Shown here in pieces: positions 40,900 through 49,121 of a stretch of DNA of 64,000 bases. The position numbers were made by a program, and so were the translations under genes. How positions within the stretch are numbered: position 1 is the stretch's first letter; the number at the start of each line of letters is the position of its first letter. The notes below the pieces were generated by a model. It ran no database searches and was not told the DNA's origin. It worked only from the letters and a program-made list of their open reading frames with translations. This DNA comes from Pseudalgibacter alginicilyticus (lineage in GTDB: Bacteria > Bacteroidota > Bacteroidia > Flavobacteriales > Flavobacteriaceae), in the NCBI RefSeq assembly GCF_001310225.1, contig NZ_CP012898.1, positions 1,984,001 to 2,048,000 on the forward strand, in the 5' to 3' direction.

Positions 40900-42363
40900 T
40901 TATTTTTCTAATTGTTTTAAATACTCCTGTACTATTTTATAATCATCAAAATCAAAACGCTCTCCTTTAATTTCTTGATAAGTTTCATGACCTTTTCCTG
41001 CGATGAGTATAATATCATTGGGTTGAGCTAATTGACAAGCAGTTTTAATAGCTTGTTTTCTATCCACTATTGAAAGTATTTTTTTAAAATTTTGAGGCTC
41101 TACACCTTTCTCAATCTCTTCAATAATAGTTTCAGGAACTTCGCTTCTTGGGTTATCACTTGTAAAAATAACTTTGGAACTTAAAGCTGAAGCAATGCGT
41201 CCCATTTTTGGTCGCTTAGTTTTATCTCTATCGCCTCCACAACCTACTACTGTAATTAGTGTTTCATTTTTAGTACGAATACTATTAATGGTTTCTAATA
41301 CATTTTGCAAAGCATCTGGCGTATGAGCATAATCAACAATTGCAGTTATTTTTTCATCAGAAATTAGATATTGAAATCTCCCACTCACACTTACTAATTC
41401 ACTAATCAATCGAAGTATTTCTACTTTTTCTAACCCTAATAACTCCGCAGTAGCATAGATAGCTAATACATTGTAAGCATTAAAATTTCCAATTAAACGT
41501 GTCCAAACTTCACTTTCATTAACTTTTAATAGCAATCCACTAAACTGATTTTCTAAAATCTGCGCTTTATAATTAGCGTAATTTTTTAATGCATAGGTAC
41601 ATTTTCGTGCTTTTGTATTCTGAAGCATCACCAAGCCATTTTTATCATCTGCATTCACAATAGCAAATGCTTCTTTTGGCAACTTATCAAAAAATGATTT
41701 TTTTACATCTCTATATTCCGCAAAGGTTTCATGATAATCTAAATGATCGTGAGACAAATTTGTAAAAACACCACCTACAAAATGAAGCCCTTCCGTTCTA
41801 TTCTGATGAATACCATGCGAACTCACCTCCATAAAGCAAAACTCCACACCCTCATCATTCATTTCTTTTAAATACTTATTAATAGTAACAGAATCTGGAG
41901 TGGTATGCGTAGCTTTATATTCTTTTTCATCTACCATTATTTTAACCGTAGAAAGCAACCCTACTTTATATCCAGCTTTTTTAAACAATTGACACAATAA
42001 TGTAGCAATGGTTGTTTTTCCATTTGTACCAGTAACCCCAATTAGTTTCAGGTTTTCAGAAGGCGTGCCATAATAATTCGCAGCCATAAAAGCCAATGCT
42101 TGACTTGCACATACAACTTCCACATAGGTTATCCCAGCATTCAACTCGTCTGGAAGCTCTTCACAAACAATGGTATTCGCACCATTTTCCAAAGCTTTAC
42201 CTATATATTTATGACCATCCACTACACTTCCTTTAATTGCTACAAACATGTCATTTTCAACAACGCGCCTTGAGTCAAAATGAATCGCATTAATAGCAAC
42301 ACTTGTATTACCAACAACAGCGTTAATTGGAACTTTATAAAGTATGTCTTTTAATACATTCAT
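40900..42363 (-). CDS. murE: UDP-MurNAc-tripeptide synthetase MurE (meso-DAP type)
   Basis: The 487-residue Mur ligase has the ATP loop IGVTGTNGKTTIATLL (about 107-122), TNLSHDHLDYH (about 201-211) and a C-terminal domain with DNPRSE (about 404-409). The DNPR motif is the amino-acid-binding signature of meso-diaminopimelate-adding enzymes, so the wall is of the meso-DAP type; L-lysine enzymes have other residues there. It lies 96 bp after mraY in reading order towards ftsI, and its start overlaps the ftsI end by 4 bp, so the order of transcription is ftsI then murE. Confidence 0.96.
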   Translation of the reverse strand: MNVLKDILYKVPINAVVGNTSVAINAIHFDSRRVVENDMFVAIKGSVVDGHKYIGKALENGANTIVCEELPDELNAGITYVEVVCASQALAFMAANYYGTPSENLKLIGVTGTNGKTTIATLLCQLFKKAGYKVGLLSTVKIMVDEKEYKATHTTPDSVTINKYLKEMNDEGVEFCFMEVSSHGIHQNRTEGLHFVGGVFTNLSHDHLDYHETFAEYRDVKKSFFDKLPKEAFAIVNADDKNGLVMLQNTKARKCTYALKNYANYKAQILENQFSGLLLKVNESEVWTRLIGNFNAYNVLAIYATAELLGLEKVEILRLISELVSVSGRFQYLISDEKITAIVDYAHTPDALQNVLETINSIRTKNETLITVVGCGGDRDKTKRPKMGRIASALSSKVIFTSDNPRSEVPETIIEEIEKGVEPQNFKKILSIVDRKQAIKTACQLAQPNDIILIAGKGHETYQEIKGERFDFDDYKIVQEYLKQLEK

Positions 42364-44360
42364 GAATTTTTCAAAATAATAATTTCATTTTTCTTTACTT
42401 TCTCACCTTTATTCACAGATTGAGTTTGCACAAGGCCAACACCCTCAATTTTTACTTGCAGCCCCATGTTTTCTAATAATGCCATTGCATCCATCACTGG
42501 CAACCCCACTACACTTGGCATAATTGTTTTGTAATTCTGAGCTATATTATAATACCTCTCATACTCTTTTTCAGCCGAAGCGTTTTTCACTTCAAGGCTT
42601 TCAACTTCATCTATAATAGGCGTGTCTGTGAATATTTTTTGAGCAATTTTTTTAAATACTGGACCTGTAACATCAGCACCATAATACCCTTTTTTAACAC
42701 TAGGCTTATGAATAACAACAATACATGAATATTTAGGATTATCTGCGGGGAAATAACCTGCAAACGAAGAAATATAGCGTCTATTTTCTTTCCAATCTTT
42801 CATCCAATATTCTGTTTGTGCAGTTCCTGTTTTTCCTGCCATAGAAAAGTATGGAGAATACAAAGAGTTACCCGTACCTCGATCTACCACATTTTTTAAA
42901 ATATCTTGAATTTCTTTTAAAGTTTTATCCGAGCAAATTTTCTCTACAACAACATCTTTTTCAAAAGTCTCTATTACCTTATCTAATTCTTTTACTTCCC
43001 TGATAAACCGAGGCTTTACCATAACTCCATTATTTGCAATAGCATTATAAAATGTTAAAGTTTGCAAAGGTGTCAACTTTAGATTATACCCATACGCCAT
43101 AGAAGGCAGCGCGTTTCTACTCCAAATTTTATCTCCTGGTTGCGGTATCACTGGTTTTGCTTCTCCTATAATTGCTAACCCTAAGGGTTTATCTAATTTC
43201 CAATCATGTAAACGGTCTATAAATTTTTGAGGCCTTTCTGAGTACCCTTCATCTATAATAGTTGCTATACCAATATTAGAAGACACTTCCAACGTTCTTG
43301 CTGCTGAAATTTTCCCATGACCATGAGTATCATAAATACCACGCCCATAAAATTGTTTATAACCTAATTTTGTATCAATAACGGTTGCTGTATCTACAAC
43401 TTTATCCTCCAAGGCTGCCATCATAGACATGACCTTAAATGTAGATCCGGGTTCATGCGCTTCACCCACCGCGTAATTTAAGCGTTCATAATAATGTCCG
43501 TTTTCATTTCTACCTAAATTGGAAATTGCTCGAATCTCACCTGTTTTAGCCTCCATTACCACCACACAACCATGCTCTGCCTCATACTCTTCCAATTGCA
43601 TTAAAAGCGCATGATGAGCAATATCTTGAATATTAACATCTATTGTAGTATAAATATCATAGCCATCTTTAGGCTCAATTTCATTAGCATCGTTTAAAGG
43701 CTTCCATTGCCCTTTACCTATTTGCTGTTTTTTTCGTTTCCCATCCACACCCCGTAAATACTTAATACCATAGGCTCCATCAATACCTGGGCGTGTTACA
43801 TTACCATCTTCATCAGTACGTTCATAACCAATTGTTCGCTGTGCAATACCTCCCATAGGATGCTCCCGCTTTGTTGTTTGCTCAACAATCAACCCTCCTT
43901 TGAAGGCCCCTAATTTTAACAACGGAAAATTTCGTATGCGTATATAATCTGAATAGCCAATGTTTCTTGCCAACAAATAATACCTATTTTTATTAGCTCT
44001 TGCTTTTCTAATAGCTTTTTGATAATAACCTGAAGACTTTCCTGAATATTTAGAAAGCGAATCAGACAATGGTTTTAGATTTTCTTCAAACACCTTACTT
44101 GACGGAGTAAGCGCATCCAAACGAATATCATATTTAGGTATAGAAGTTGCTAATAAATTACCATTTACTGAATACACATTTCCCCTGTTGGCTGGAATGG
44201 TTACATCTTTAACCACACGCTCACTTGCCATAGCTCGATATTTTTCACCCTCTACAAACTGTATATTCACTAATTTGAACAACACAAGAAGCCCGAAGAT
44301 GAACATACATCCTGCTATAAAATACAATCGGTTTAATATGTTCTTCTCACTTATTGCCAA
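42360..44360 (-). CDS. ftsI: Septal peptidoglycan transpeptidase FtsI (PBP3-type) with PASTA domain
   Basis: The 666-residue class-b PBP has an N-terminal membrane helix (about 13-33), a dimerisation/pedestal region (about 45-240) and a transpeptidase domain with catalytic S306 in GSTFK, SSN (about 356-358) and KTG in MAGKTGTAQ. It crosslinks septal peptidoglycan. The C-terminal 60 residues form one PASTA domain (TIMPSVVGLPVMDAM to KVKKNEIIIL), an addition common in Bacteroidota and Gram-positive enzymes but absent from E. coli FtsI. Beta-lactams act on S306. It lies 9 bp after ftsL and overlaps murE by 4 bp. Confidence 0.97.
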   Translation of the reverse strand: MAISEKNILNRLYFIAGCMFIFGLLVLFKLVNIQFVEGEKYRAMASERVVKDVTIPANRGNVYSVNGNLLATSIPKYDIRLDALTPSSKVFEENLKPLSDSLSKYSGKSSGYYQKAIRKARANKNRYYLLARNIGYSDYIRIRNFPLLKLGAFKGGLIVEQTTKREHPMGGIAQRTIGYERTDEDGNVTRPGIDGAYGIKYLRGVDGKRKKQQIGKGQWKPLNDANEIEPKDGYDIYTTIDVNIQDIAHHALLMQLEEYEAEHGCVVVMEAKTGEIRAISNLGRNENGHYYERLNYAVGEAHEPGSTFKVMSMMAALEDKVVDTATVIDTKLGYKQFYGRGIYDTHGHGKISAARTLEVSSNIGIATIIDEGYSERPQKFIDRLHDWKLDKPLGLAIIGEAKPVIPQPGDKIWSRNALPSMAYGYNLKLTPLQTLTFYNAIANNGVMVKPRFIREVKELDKVIETFEKDVVVEKICSDKTLKEIQDILKNVVDRGTGNSLYSPYFSMAGKTGTAQTEYWMKDWKENRRYISSFAGYFPADNPKYSCIVVIHKPSVKKGYYGADVTGPVFKKIAQKIFTDTPIIDEVESLEVKNASAEKEYERYYNIAQNYKTIMPSVVGLPVMDAMALLENMGLQVKIEGVGLVQTQSVNKGEKVKKNEIIILKNS

Positions 44361-44369
44361 GACTGAACT

Positions 44370-44687
44370 TTAATTTTGGGATTTAACTTTTATCTTTTTT
44401 GGCGGAATTACCGAGGGCGCCAAGCCTTTTTTTTTCATTTTTTTTACGACTGCCGATTCCATTTTGAGCCGCATTAATTTGGATCGACCATCAACAAATG
44501 CTGATCGCATCTCCTTTACTTCATTATTTAATCTTGCAATATCATATACTTTTTTATCGGCACTATGTGAACTTGCAATCATTATTATAGCTAAAACAGA
44601 AATAAAAATAATCCCTCTCCAATTTTTAAAAGAATCATCGCTTACTAAAAATGTTCCTTTTAATATGCTATAAATATTTTTTTTCAT
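44370..44687 (-). CDS. ftsL: FtsL-like division protein
   Basis: The 105-residue bitopic protein has a short cytoplasmic part (about 1-22), one membrane helix (about 24-41, GIIFISVLAIIMIASS) and an extracytoplasmic coiled coil (about 50-85, IARLNNEVKEMRSAFVDGR). It has the size and plan of FtsL, which complexes with FtsQ and FtsB to activate FtsW-FtsI. The sequence is too diverged for motif proof; assignment rests on the position between rsmH and ftsI (85 bp and 9 bp) where ftsL always lies. The C-terminus is proline- and lysine-rich (PPKKIKVKSQN). Confidence 0.88.
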   Translation of the reverse strand: MKKNIYSILKGTFLVSDDSFKNWRGIIFISVLAIIMIASSHSADKKVYDIARLNNEVKEMRSAFVDGRSKLMRLKMESAVVKKMKKKGLAPSVIPPKKIKVKSQN

Positions 44688-44772
44688 TTCATTTTAAATT
44701 ATAGCTTCAACTTACTTCAACTCCACACAGGTTACTCAACCATCAAAACCAACCTTCACCTAGCAACCAGTA

Positions 44773-45669
44773 TTATAATTTTTCAGCTATCCGAAGTTTT
44801 GCACTTCTTGCTCTGTTATTTAATTTTATTTCCTCTTTACTCGGCACTATGAGTCCGTTGACTTTTTTTAGAGGCACTTCAAAATTTCCGAATACATCAC
44901 GCTCTGGCTCCCCTTCAAACAACCCATTTCTTATAAAACGCTTTACTAACCTATCTTCTAAAGAGTGGTAGGATATAAAACTTAATCTTCCACCATCATT
45001 CAGCAACTCCGGAGTTTGCTCTAAAAACTCTTTCAAAGCTTCAATTTCCTGATTTACTTCTATCCGAATGGCTTGATATATTTGAGCCAATACCTTATTC
45101 TCATGTCTAGGTGGCAAAAACTTCTGCAATACTTTTTTTAATTGATTACTTGTTTTAACCGGACCATCTTTTCTATGCTCTACAATGAGTTTTGCCATAG
45201 CTGGCGCAGCTCTTAACTCGCCATACTGTAACAATACTTGTTTTAATTGTTCTTCCTCATAATCATTAACCACATTAAATGCAGATAATTCACTTTGTTG
45301 ATTCATCCTCATATCCAAATCAGCTTCAAAACGCGTAGAAAAACCTCGCTCAGCTACATCAAACTGATGAGAAGACACTCCAAAATCCGCCAATATACCA
45401 TCTACTTTCTTAACACCATAAAACCTTAAAAATCGTTTTATATACCTAAAGTTTTCATTAATTAATTGAAACCTAACATCCTCAATTGTATTTCCAAGAG
45501 CATCTAAATCTTGGTCAAAAGCAAATAATTTACCTTTTCCACCTAATCGATTTAATATTTCTCTACTATGTCCGCCACCACCAAAAGTAACATCCACATA
45601 AACGCCATCCTCTTTAATATTCAACCCATCAACGGTTTCCTTCAACAATACAGGGTTATGATATTCCAT
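44773..45669 (-). CDS. rsmH: 16S rRNA (cytosine1402-N4)-methyltransferase RsmH
   Basis: The protein begins at one of three closely spaced ATGs (45681, 45675, 45669); I choose 45669 because family members start at about EYHNPVLLKETVDGL, giving 298 residues. It has the SAM loop VDVTFGGGGHSREIL (about 24-38), the FAFDQDLDAL strand, and ISYHSLEDRLVKRF near the C-terminus. It methylates N4 of C1402 in 16S rRNA. The gene overlaps mraZ by 14 bp with this start (26 bp with the longest), showing coupling. It is the usual second gene of the division cluster. Confidence 0.96.
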   Translation of the reverse strand: MEYHNPVLLKETVDGLNIKEDGVYVDVTFGGGGHSREILNRLGGKGKLFAFDQDLDALGNTIEDVRFQLINENFRYIKRFLRFYGVKKVDGILADFGVSSHQFDVAERGFSTRFEADLDMRMNQQSELSAFNVVNDYEEEQLKQVLLQYGELRAAPAMAKLIVEHRKDGPVKTSNQLKKVLQKFLPPRHENKVLAQIYQAIRIEVNQEIEALKEFLEQTPELLNDGGRLSFISYHSLEDRLVKRFIRNGLFEGEPERDVFGNFEVPLKKVNGLIVPSKEEIKLNNRARSAKLRIAEKL

Positions 45670-46126
45670 CTTCATCGTCATCTTGTCCCATTACCTCTTC
45701 TGCTAAATCGGCAAAATCGCCTGTAGCATCATCAATGGCTTGTTCATACTTATCTTTATCCCAGATCTCAATAATATTGATTGCTGGAGAAATCACTATA
45801 TTTTTTGAAATCCCAGCAAAAACTGTTAAATCTTTCGGAATCAACAAACGCCCACTTTTATCCACTTCCACAATTCTGGCTCCGGCGCTAAAACGACGAA
45901 TAAAGTCATTGTTTTTCTTTTTAAATTTATTCAACTTATTCATTTTCCGCATCAAAATCTGCCACTCCTCCATGGGATACAATTCCAAACAAGGCTGAAA
46001 TACCGAACGACGCAATACAAACCCTGATTCTAAAATAGAATCCAATTGTTTTTGCATGCCACTAGGCAACATAAGCCTGCCTTTGGCATCCACTTTACAA
46101 TCATATGTTCCTATTAACGTGTTCAA
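45656..46126 (-). CDS. mraZ: Transcriptional regulator MraZ
   Basis: The 156-residue protein has two AbrB-like half-domains with the MraZ signatures VDAKGRLMLPSGM (about 12-24) and VDKSGRLLIPKDL (about 92-104). The doubled motif and length are characteristic. MraZ forms a ring-shaped oligomer that binds direct repeats in its own promoter and regulates the division cluster. It is the first gene of the cluster, and three 10-bp-spaced boxes lie immediately upstream, with a perfect -7 box between them and the gene. It has an acidic C-terminal tail (DDDEDG) overlapping rsmH. Confidence 0.97.
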   Translation of the reverse strand: MNTLIGTYDCKVDAKGRLMLPSGMQKQLDSILESGFVLRRSVFQPCLELYPMEEWQILMRKMNKLNKFKKKNNDFIRRFSAGARIVEVDKSGRLLIPKDLTVFAGISKNIVISPAINIIEIWDKDKYEQAIDDATGDFADLAEEVMGQDDDEDGIS

Positions 46127-46160
46127 AATCGGTTATTTAACTACTTTTTAGATTAAGTCT

Positions 46161-46168
46161 CAAAGATA
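46161..46168 (-). promoter_or_regulatory. -7 box (TATCTTTG) of mraZ/dcw operon
   Basis: Minus-strand TATCTTTG is a perfect TAnnTTTG box, 34 bp upstream of the mraZ ATG. The -33 area is occupied by MraZ-type boxes rather than an obvious TTG. Confidence 0.7.
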
Positions 46169-46177
46169 TTGAAAATA

Positions 46178-46207
46178 TTACCACATTTTACCACTTTACT
46201 ACACTTT
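46178..46207 (-). promoter_or_regulatory. Three tandem MraZ boxes (10-bp period)
   Basis: On the minus strand three adjacent 10-mers read AAAGTGTAGT, AAAGTGGTAA and AATGTGGTAA (46198-46207, 46188-46197 and 46178-46187). The repeated core AAAGTG[T/G] with an exact 10-bp spacing is the MraZ binding pattern known from mollicutes, with an analogous TGGGN pattern in E. coli. It lies directly upstream of the mraZ -7 box, so binding would block or modulate RNA polymerase. Confidence 0.75.
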
Positions 46208-46390
46208 GTTAATAATTTTTCAACTAACAACCTCTTAATTTCACTTAAAAAAATACGTTAAACCCTTTTTTAATTGAATATCAAGCAATTACAACCCATT
46301 GTTTTTTATATTTAAAAACTGTTAATAATTATCTACTAAACATTTAATATGAAGCATTAATTAAAGTGAGGGAGTTATGAATGAAATACC

Positions 46391-46398
46391 TATATTTG
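46391..46398 (+). promoter_or_regulatory. -7 box (TATATTTG) of the hydrolase gene
   Basis: TATATTTG matches TAnnTTTG and lies 27 bp before the hydrolase ATG at 46426. No TTG is clear at the -33 spacing. Confidence 0.5.
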
Positions 46399-46425
46399 TT
46401 TTTATTGAACTTACTGAAGTAATTA

Positions 46426-47190
46426 ATGACGCACAGTTTAAAAAAAGAAAATAATTACAGCTATATTGAGGCAGGTGAAGGCACACCAATTATTGTTTTA
46501 CACGGACTTATGGGAGGCTTAAGCAACTTTAATTCTGTAATTGAGTTTTTTAGCAAAAAAGGATATCAGGTAATTGTTCCTGAGCTACCGCTTTACACAA
46601 TGTCTTTAATAAAAACCAATGTAAAAAATTTCGCAAAATACCTACATGACTTTATAGAATTTAAAGAGCTTGACGAAGTTATTTTATTAGGAAATTCTTT
46701 AGGTGGACATATCGGTTTATATCATACCAAATTATACCCTAAACGAGTTAAAGCCCTTATTATAACAGGAAGTTCAGGACTTTATGAAAGTGCAATGGGA
46801 AACGGCTACACCAAACGTGGCGATTATGAAGTTATAAAAAAGAAAGCTCAAGATGTTTTTTACGATCCTGCTGTAGCTACCAAAGAAATAGTTGATGAAG
46901 TTTACGAAACGGTAAACGACCGAAATAAATTAATTAAAACATTAGCAATTGCAAAAAGCGCTATTAGACACAACATGTCTGATGACTTACCAAAAATGCC
47001 TACTCCAACATGTATTATTTGGGGTAAAAACGATAATGTAACACCTCCTGAAGTTGCTAAAGAATTTAATGAACTTTTACCTGATTCTGAATTGTTTTGG
47101 ATAGATAAATGTGGACATGCTGCTATGATGGAACATCCTGAAGAATTTAACCAGATTATGGGTGAATGGTTACAAAAAAGAAAATTCTAA
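46426..47190 (+). CDS. Alpha/beta hydrolase
   Basis: The 254-residue soluble protein has the alpha/beta-hydrolase fold landmarks: an oxyanion loop VLHGLMGGLSNF (about 25-36), the nucleophile elbow LGNSLGGHIGL (about 88-98; Ser at about 91), the acid in IIWGKNDNVTPPEV (about 205-218) and the histidine in KCGHAAMMEHPEEF. All three catalytic residues are present, so an esterase, lipase or C-C hydrolase activity is expected; the substrate is unknown. It is divergent from mraZ and 130 bp upstream of engB. Related Flavobacteriia carry the same gene beside mraZ, in my recollection, which would suggest a conserved neighbour. Confidence 0.88.
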   Translation: MTHSLKKENNYSYIEAGEGTPIIVLHGLMGGLSNFNSVIEFFSKKGYQVIVPELPLYTMSLIKTNVKNFAKYLHDFIEFKELDEVILLGNSLGGHIGLYHTKLYPKRVKALIITGSSGLYESAMGNGYTKRGDYEVIKKKAQDVFYDPAVATKEIVDEVYETVNDRNKLIKTLAIAKSAIRHNMSDDLPKMPTPTCIIWGKNDNVTPPEVAKEFNELLPDSELFWIDKCGHAAMMEHPEEFNQIMGEWLQKRKF

Positions 47191-47320
47191 TAAAAAAATC
47201 AAATCCGCCTACAACTTTTACTAACGCTGTAGTAGGTGAATTAAAGTTCAATAAATGAGATTTCCTTATTCAGTAACACTATATGTACTGAACACATAGG
47301 AATGACAAAAAATTATTGTC

Positions 47321-47932
47321 ATGAAAATTAAGTCTGCCGAGTTTATAATGAGCAATTCTGATGTTGAAAAATGTCCGAAAAGCAGATTGCCAGAATATGC
47401 TTTTATAGGCAGAAGTAATGTAGGAAAATCATCGCTCATCAACATGCTAACCAACCGTAAAAGCTTAGCAAAAACTTCTGGAAGGCCAGGAAAAACACAA
47501 CTTATTAATCATTTTTTAATTAATAAAAACTGGCATTTAGTTGATTTACCAGGTTATGGTTATGCCCGAGTTTCAAAAAGTTCAAAAAAAACCTTTCAAA
47601 AATTTATTACTCAATATTTTAATCTTCGTGAACAACTTGTAACAGCTTTTGTGTTAGTCGATATTAGGCACAACCCACAACCTATAGACTTAGAATTCAT
47701 GCAATGGTTAGGTGAACATGGTATTCCATTTTCTATTATTTTCACCAAAGCAGACAAACTAAAACCAATGGCTATTAAAAAACATGTTAATGACTATCAA
47801 ACTATTCTATTAGAAAGTTGGGAAGAGATGCCTAATTACTTCATCACCTCATCTTCCAATGGCGTTGGACAGGATGACGTTTTGGGGTATATTGAAGAAC
47901 TAAATGAAAATATGAAGTTGGATTCTATTTGA
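47321..47932 (+). CDS. engB: Ribosome-biogenesis GTPase EngB/YsxC
   Basis: The 203-residue GTPase has G1 in FIGRSNVGKSSLINML (about 29-44), G3 DLPGYGYARV (about 75-84), G4 FTKADK (about 145-150) and G5 SSSNGVG (about 178-184). It belongs to the EngB/YsxC/YihA family needed for assembly of the large ribosomal subunit. The start at 47321 begins MKIKSAEFIMSNSDV, in line with family members. A 7-bp inverted repeat (ATGACAA at 47302-47308 with TTGTCAT at 47316-47322) covers the start codon and could limit translation initiation. The gene is followed by a hairpin and the convergent permease gene. Confidence 0.96.
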   Translation: MKIKSAEFIMSNSDVEKCPKSRLPEYAFIGRSNVGKSSLINMLTNRKSLAKTSGRPGKTQLINHFLINKNWHLVDLPGYGYARVSKSSKKTFQKFITQYFNLREQLVTAFVLVDIRHNPQPIDLEFMQWLGEHGIPFSIIFTKADKLKPMAIKKHVNDYQTILLESWEEMPNYFITSSSNGVGQDDVLGYIEELNENMKLDSI

Positions 47933-47934
47933 AT

Positions 47935-47962
47935 TGTGTAAAACATTACCATTACACACTTT
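47935..47962 (+). terminator. Weak terminator after engB
   Basis: TGTGTAA (47935-47941) pairs with TTACACA (47952-47958), followed by CTTTTATA. The stem is A/T-rich and the T-run short, so it is a moderate candidate only. Confidence 0.4.
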
Positions 47963-48018
47963 TATAAAAATAAAAAACTAATAATGAATAGCAAACCTAA
48001 CCATATAAATTAAAATTT

Positions 48019-49113
48019 TCACCCTTTAACATCCAACGCATCCCGTAACGCATTCCCAATCAACATAAAAGCCATTACTAAACTCATAATACACAATCCC
48101 GGTATTAAGGCTAAATAGGGTTTCCCTAAAATAATATAATTATAGTGATCTTTAATCATAGCACCCCAGCTTGCCATAGGTGGCTGAGCTCCAATACCTA
48201 AGAAACTAAGACCACTTTCAATTAAGATAGCTGCTGCAAAATTTGCAGCCGATATAACAATAACTGGGGCCATAATATTTGGTAAAATATGCTTTGTAAT
48301 GACTCTAAAATGGTTATAACCTAATGCTCTGGCAGCAGTAATATATTGCATTTCTTTAGCACTAATTATTTGCCCACGCACCACTCTTGCCACTTCTACC
48401 CACATGGTTAAACCCACAGCAATAAATACTTGCCAAAAGCCCTTCCCTAATGCCAAGGTAATAGCAATAACCAACAACAACGTTGGAATAGACCAAGTAA
48501 CATTAATAATCCACATAATAATAGCATCTATTTTACCTCCAAAATACCCAGCAACACTCCCCATAAAAACGCCAATAATCAGCGATATAAAAACGGCCAC
48601 AAAACCTATAAAAAAAGAAATTCTAGCTCCAACCAAAACACGACTTAATAAATCGCGACCGTATTTATCAGTACCAAAAATAAAGGTTTTTTCGTTTATA
48701 AAATCATCAACAGCATTATTTGGAAAAACTTTTAAATCTATAGTTTTTACGTTGCCTACCAAGCCATCAGATGCATACTCTGTGTAGATTAATTGATTAT
48801 TATCAACTCTATAATCCATAATTGGAATTTCAGTATTGTTATTTTTTTTTCCAAAAAAGATTCTATCAAAACTGTTTTGTTGCGTTTTTAAACCAGAAGG
48901 AATAGTAAGCATTTTTACTGTAAAACCAGGTTTTTTGGAATGTATTGATAAATGCATCTGATTGGCATACTGAGAATTATCAGGTGCAAAAACATAAGCA
49001 AATACAGAAACCAAACCTACTAAAACAATAAACCACAAACTAAAAACGCCCCAAAAGTTCTTCTTAAACTTTTGGAGCGCTAATTGTTTTAATGAGCCTG
49101 ATTGATTACTCAT
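48019..49113 (-). CDS. ABC transporter permease, Opp/Dpp C-type
   Basis: The 364-residue inner-membrane protein has six membrane helices (first at about 20-42, others from about 140) and the BPD_transp_1 domain with the EAA-type motif EMQYITAARALGYNHFRVITKHILPN (split about 230-255). The family exports or imports dipeptides, oligopeptides or nickel; type C partners type B in a heterodimer. Between helices 1 and 2 lies a periplasmic insert of about 95 residues (PDNSQYANQMHLSIHSK and on) longer than in E. coli DppC. No permease B, ATPase or binding protein is nearby, so partners must be encoded elsewhere. It is 8 bp after the protease gene. Confidence 0.87.
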   Translation of the reverse strand: MSNQSGSLKQLALQKFKKNFWGVFSLWFIVLVGLVSVFAYVFAPDNSQYANQMHLSIHSKKPGFTVKMLTIPSGLKTQQNSFDRIFFGKKNNNTEIPIMDYRVDNNQLIYTEYASDGLVGNVKTIDLKVFPNNAVDDFINEKTFIFGTDKYGRDLLSRVLVGARISFFIGFVAVFISLIIGVFMGSVAGYFGGKIDAIIMWIINVTWSIPTLLLVIAITLALGKGFWQVFIAVGLTMWVEVARVVRGQIISAKEMQYITAARALGYNHFRVITKHILPNIMAPVIVISAANFAAAILIESGLSFLGIGAQPPMASWGAMIKDHYNYIILGKPYLALIPGLCIMSLVMAFMLIGNALRDALDVKG

Positions 49114-49121
49114 TGATATTA

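Larger units (their letters stand above)
46127..46425. other. Divergent regulatory interval of mraZ and the hydrolase gene
   Basis: This 299-bp gene-free interval carries the mraZ promoter and MraZ boxes on its left side and a TATATTTG box for the hydrolase gene on its right. The middle is A/T-rich with no open frame or stable hairpin that I can support. Confidence 0.7.
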
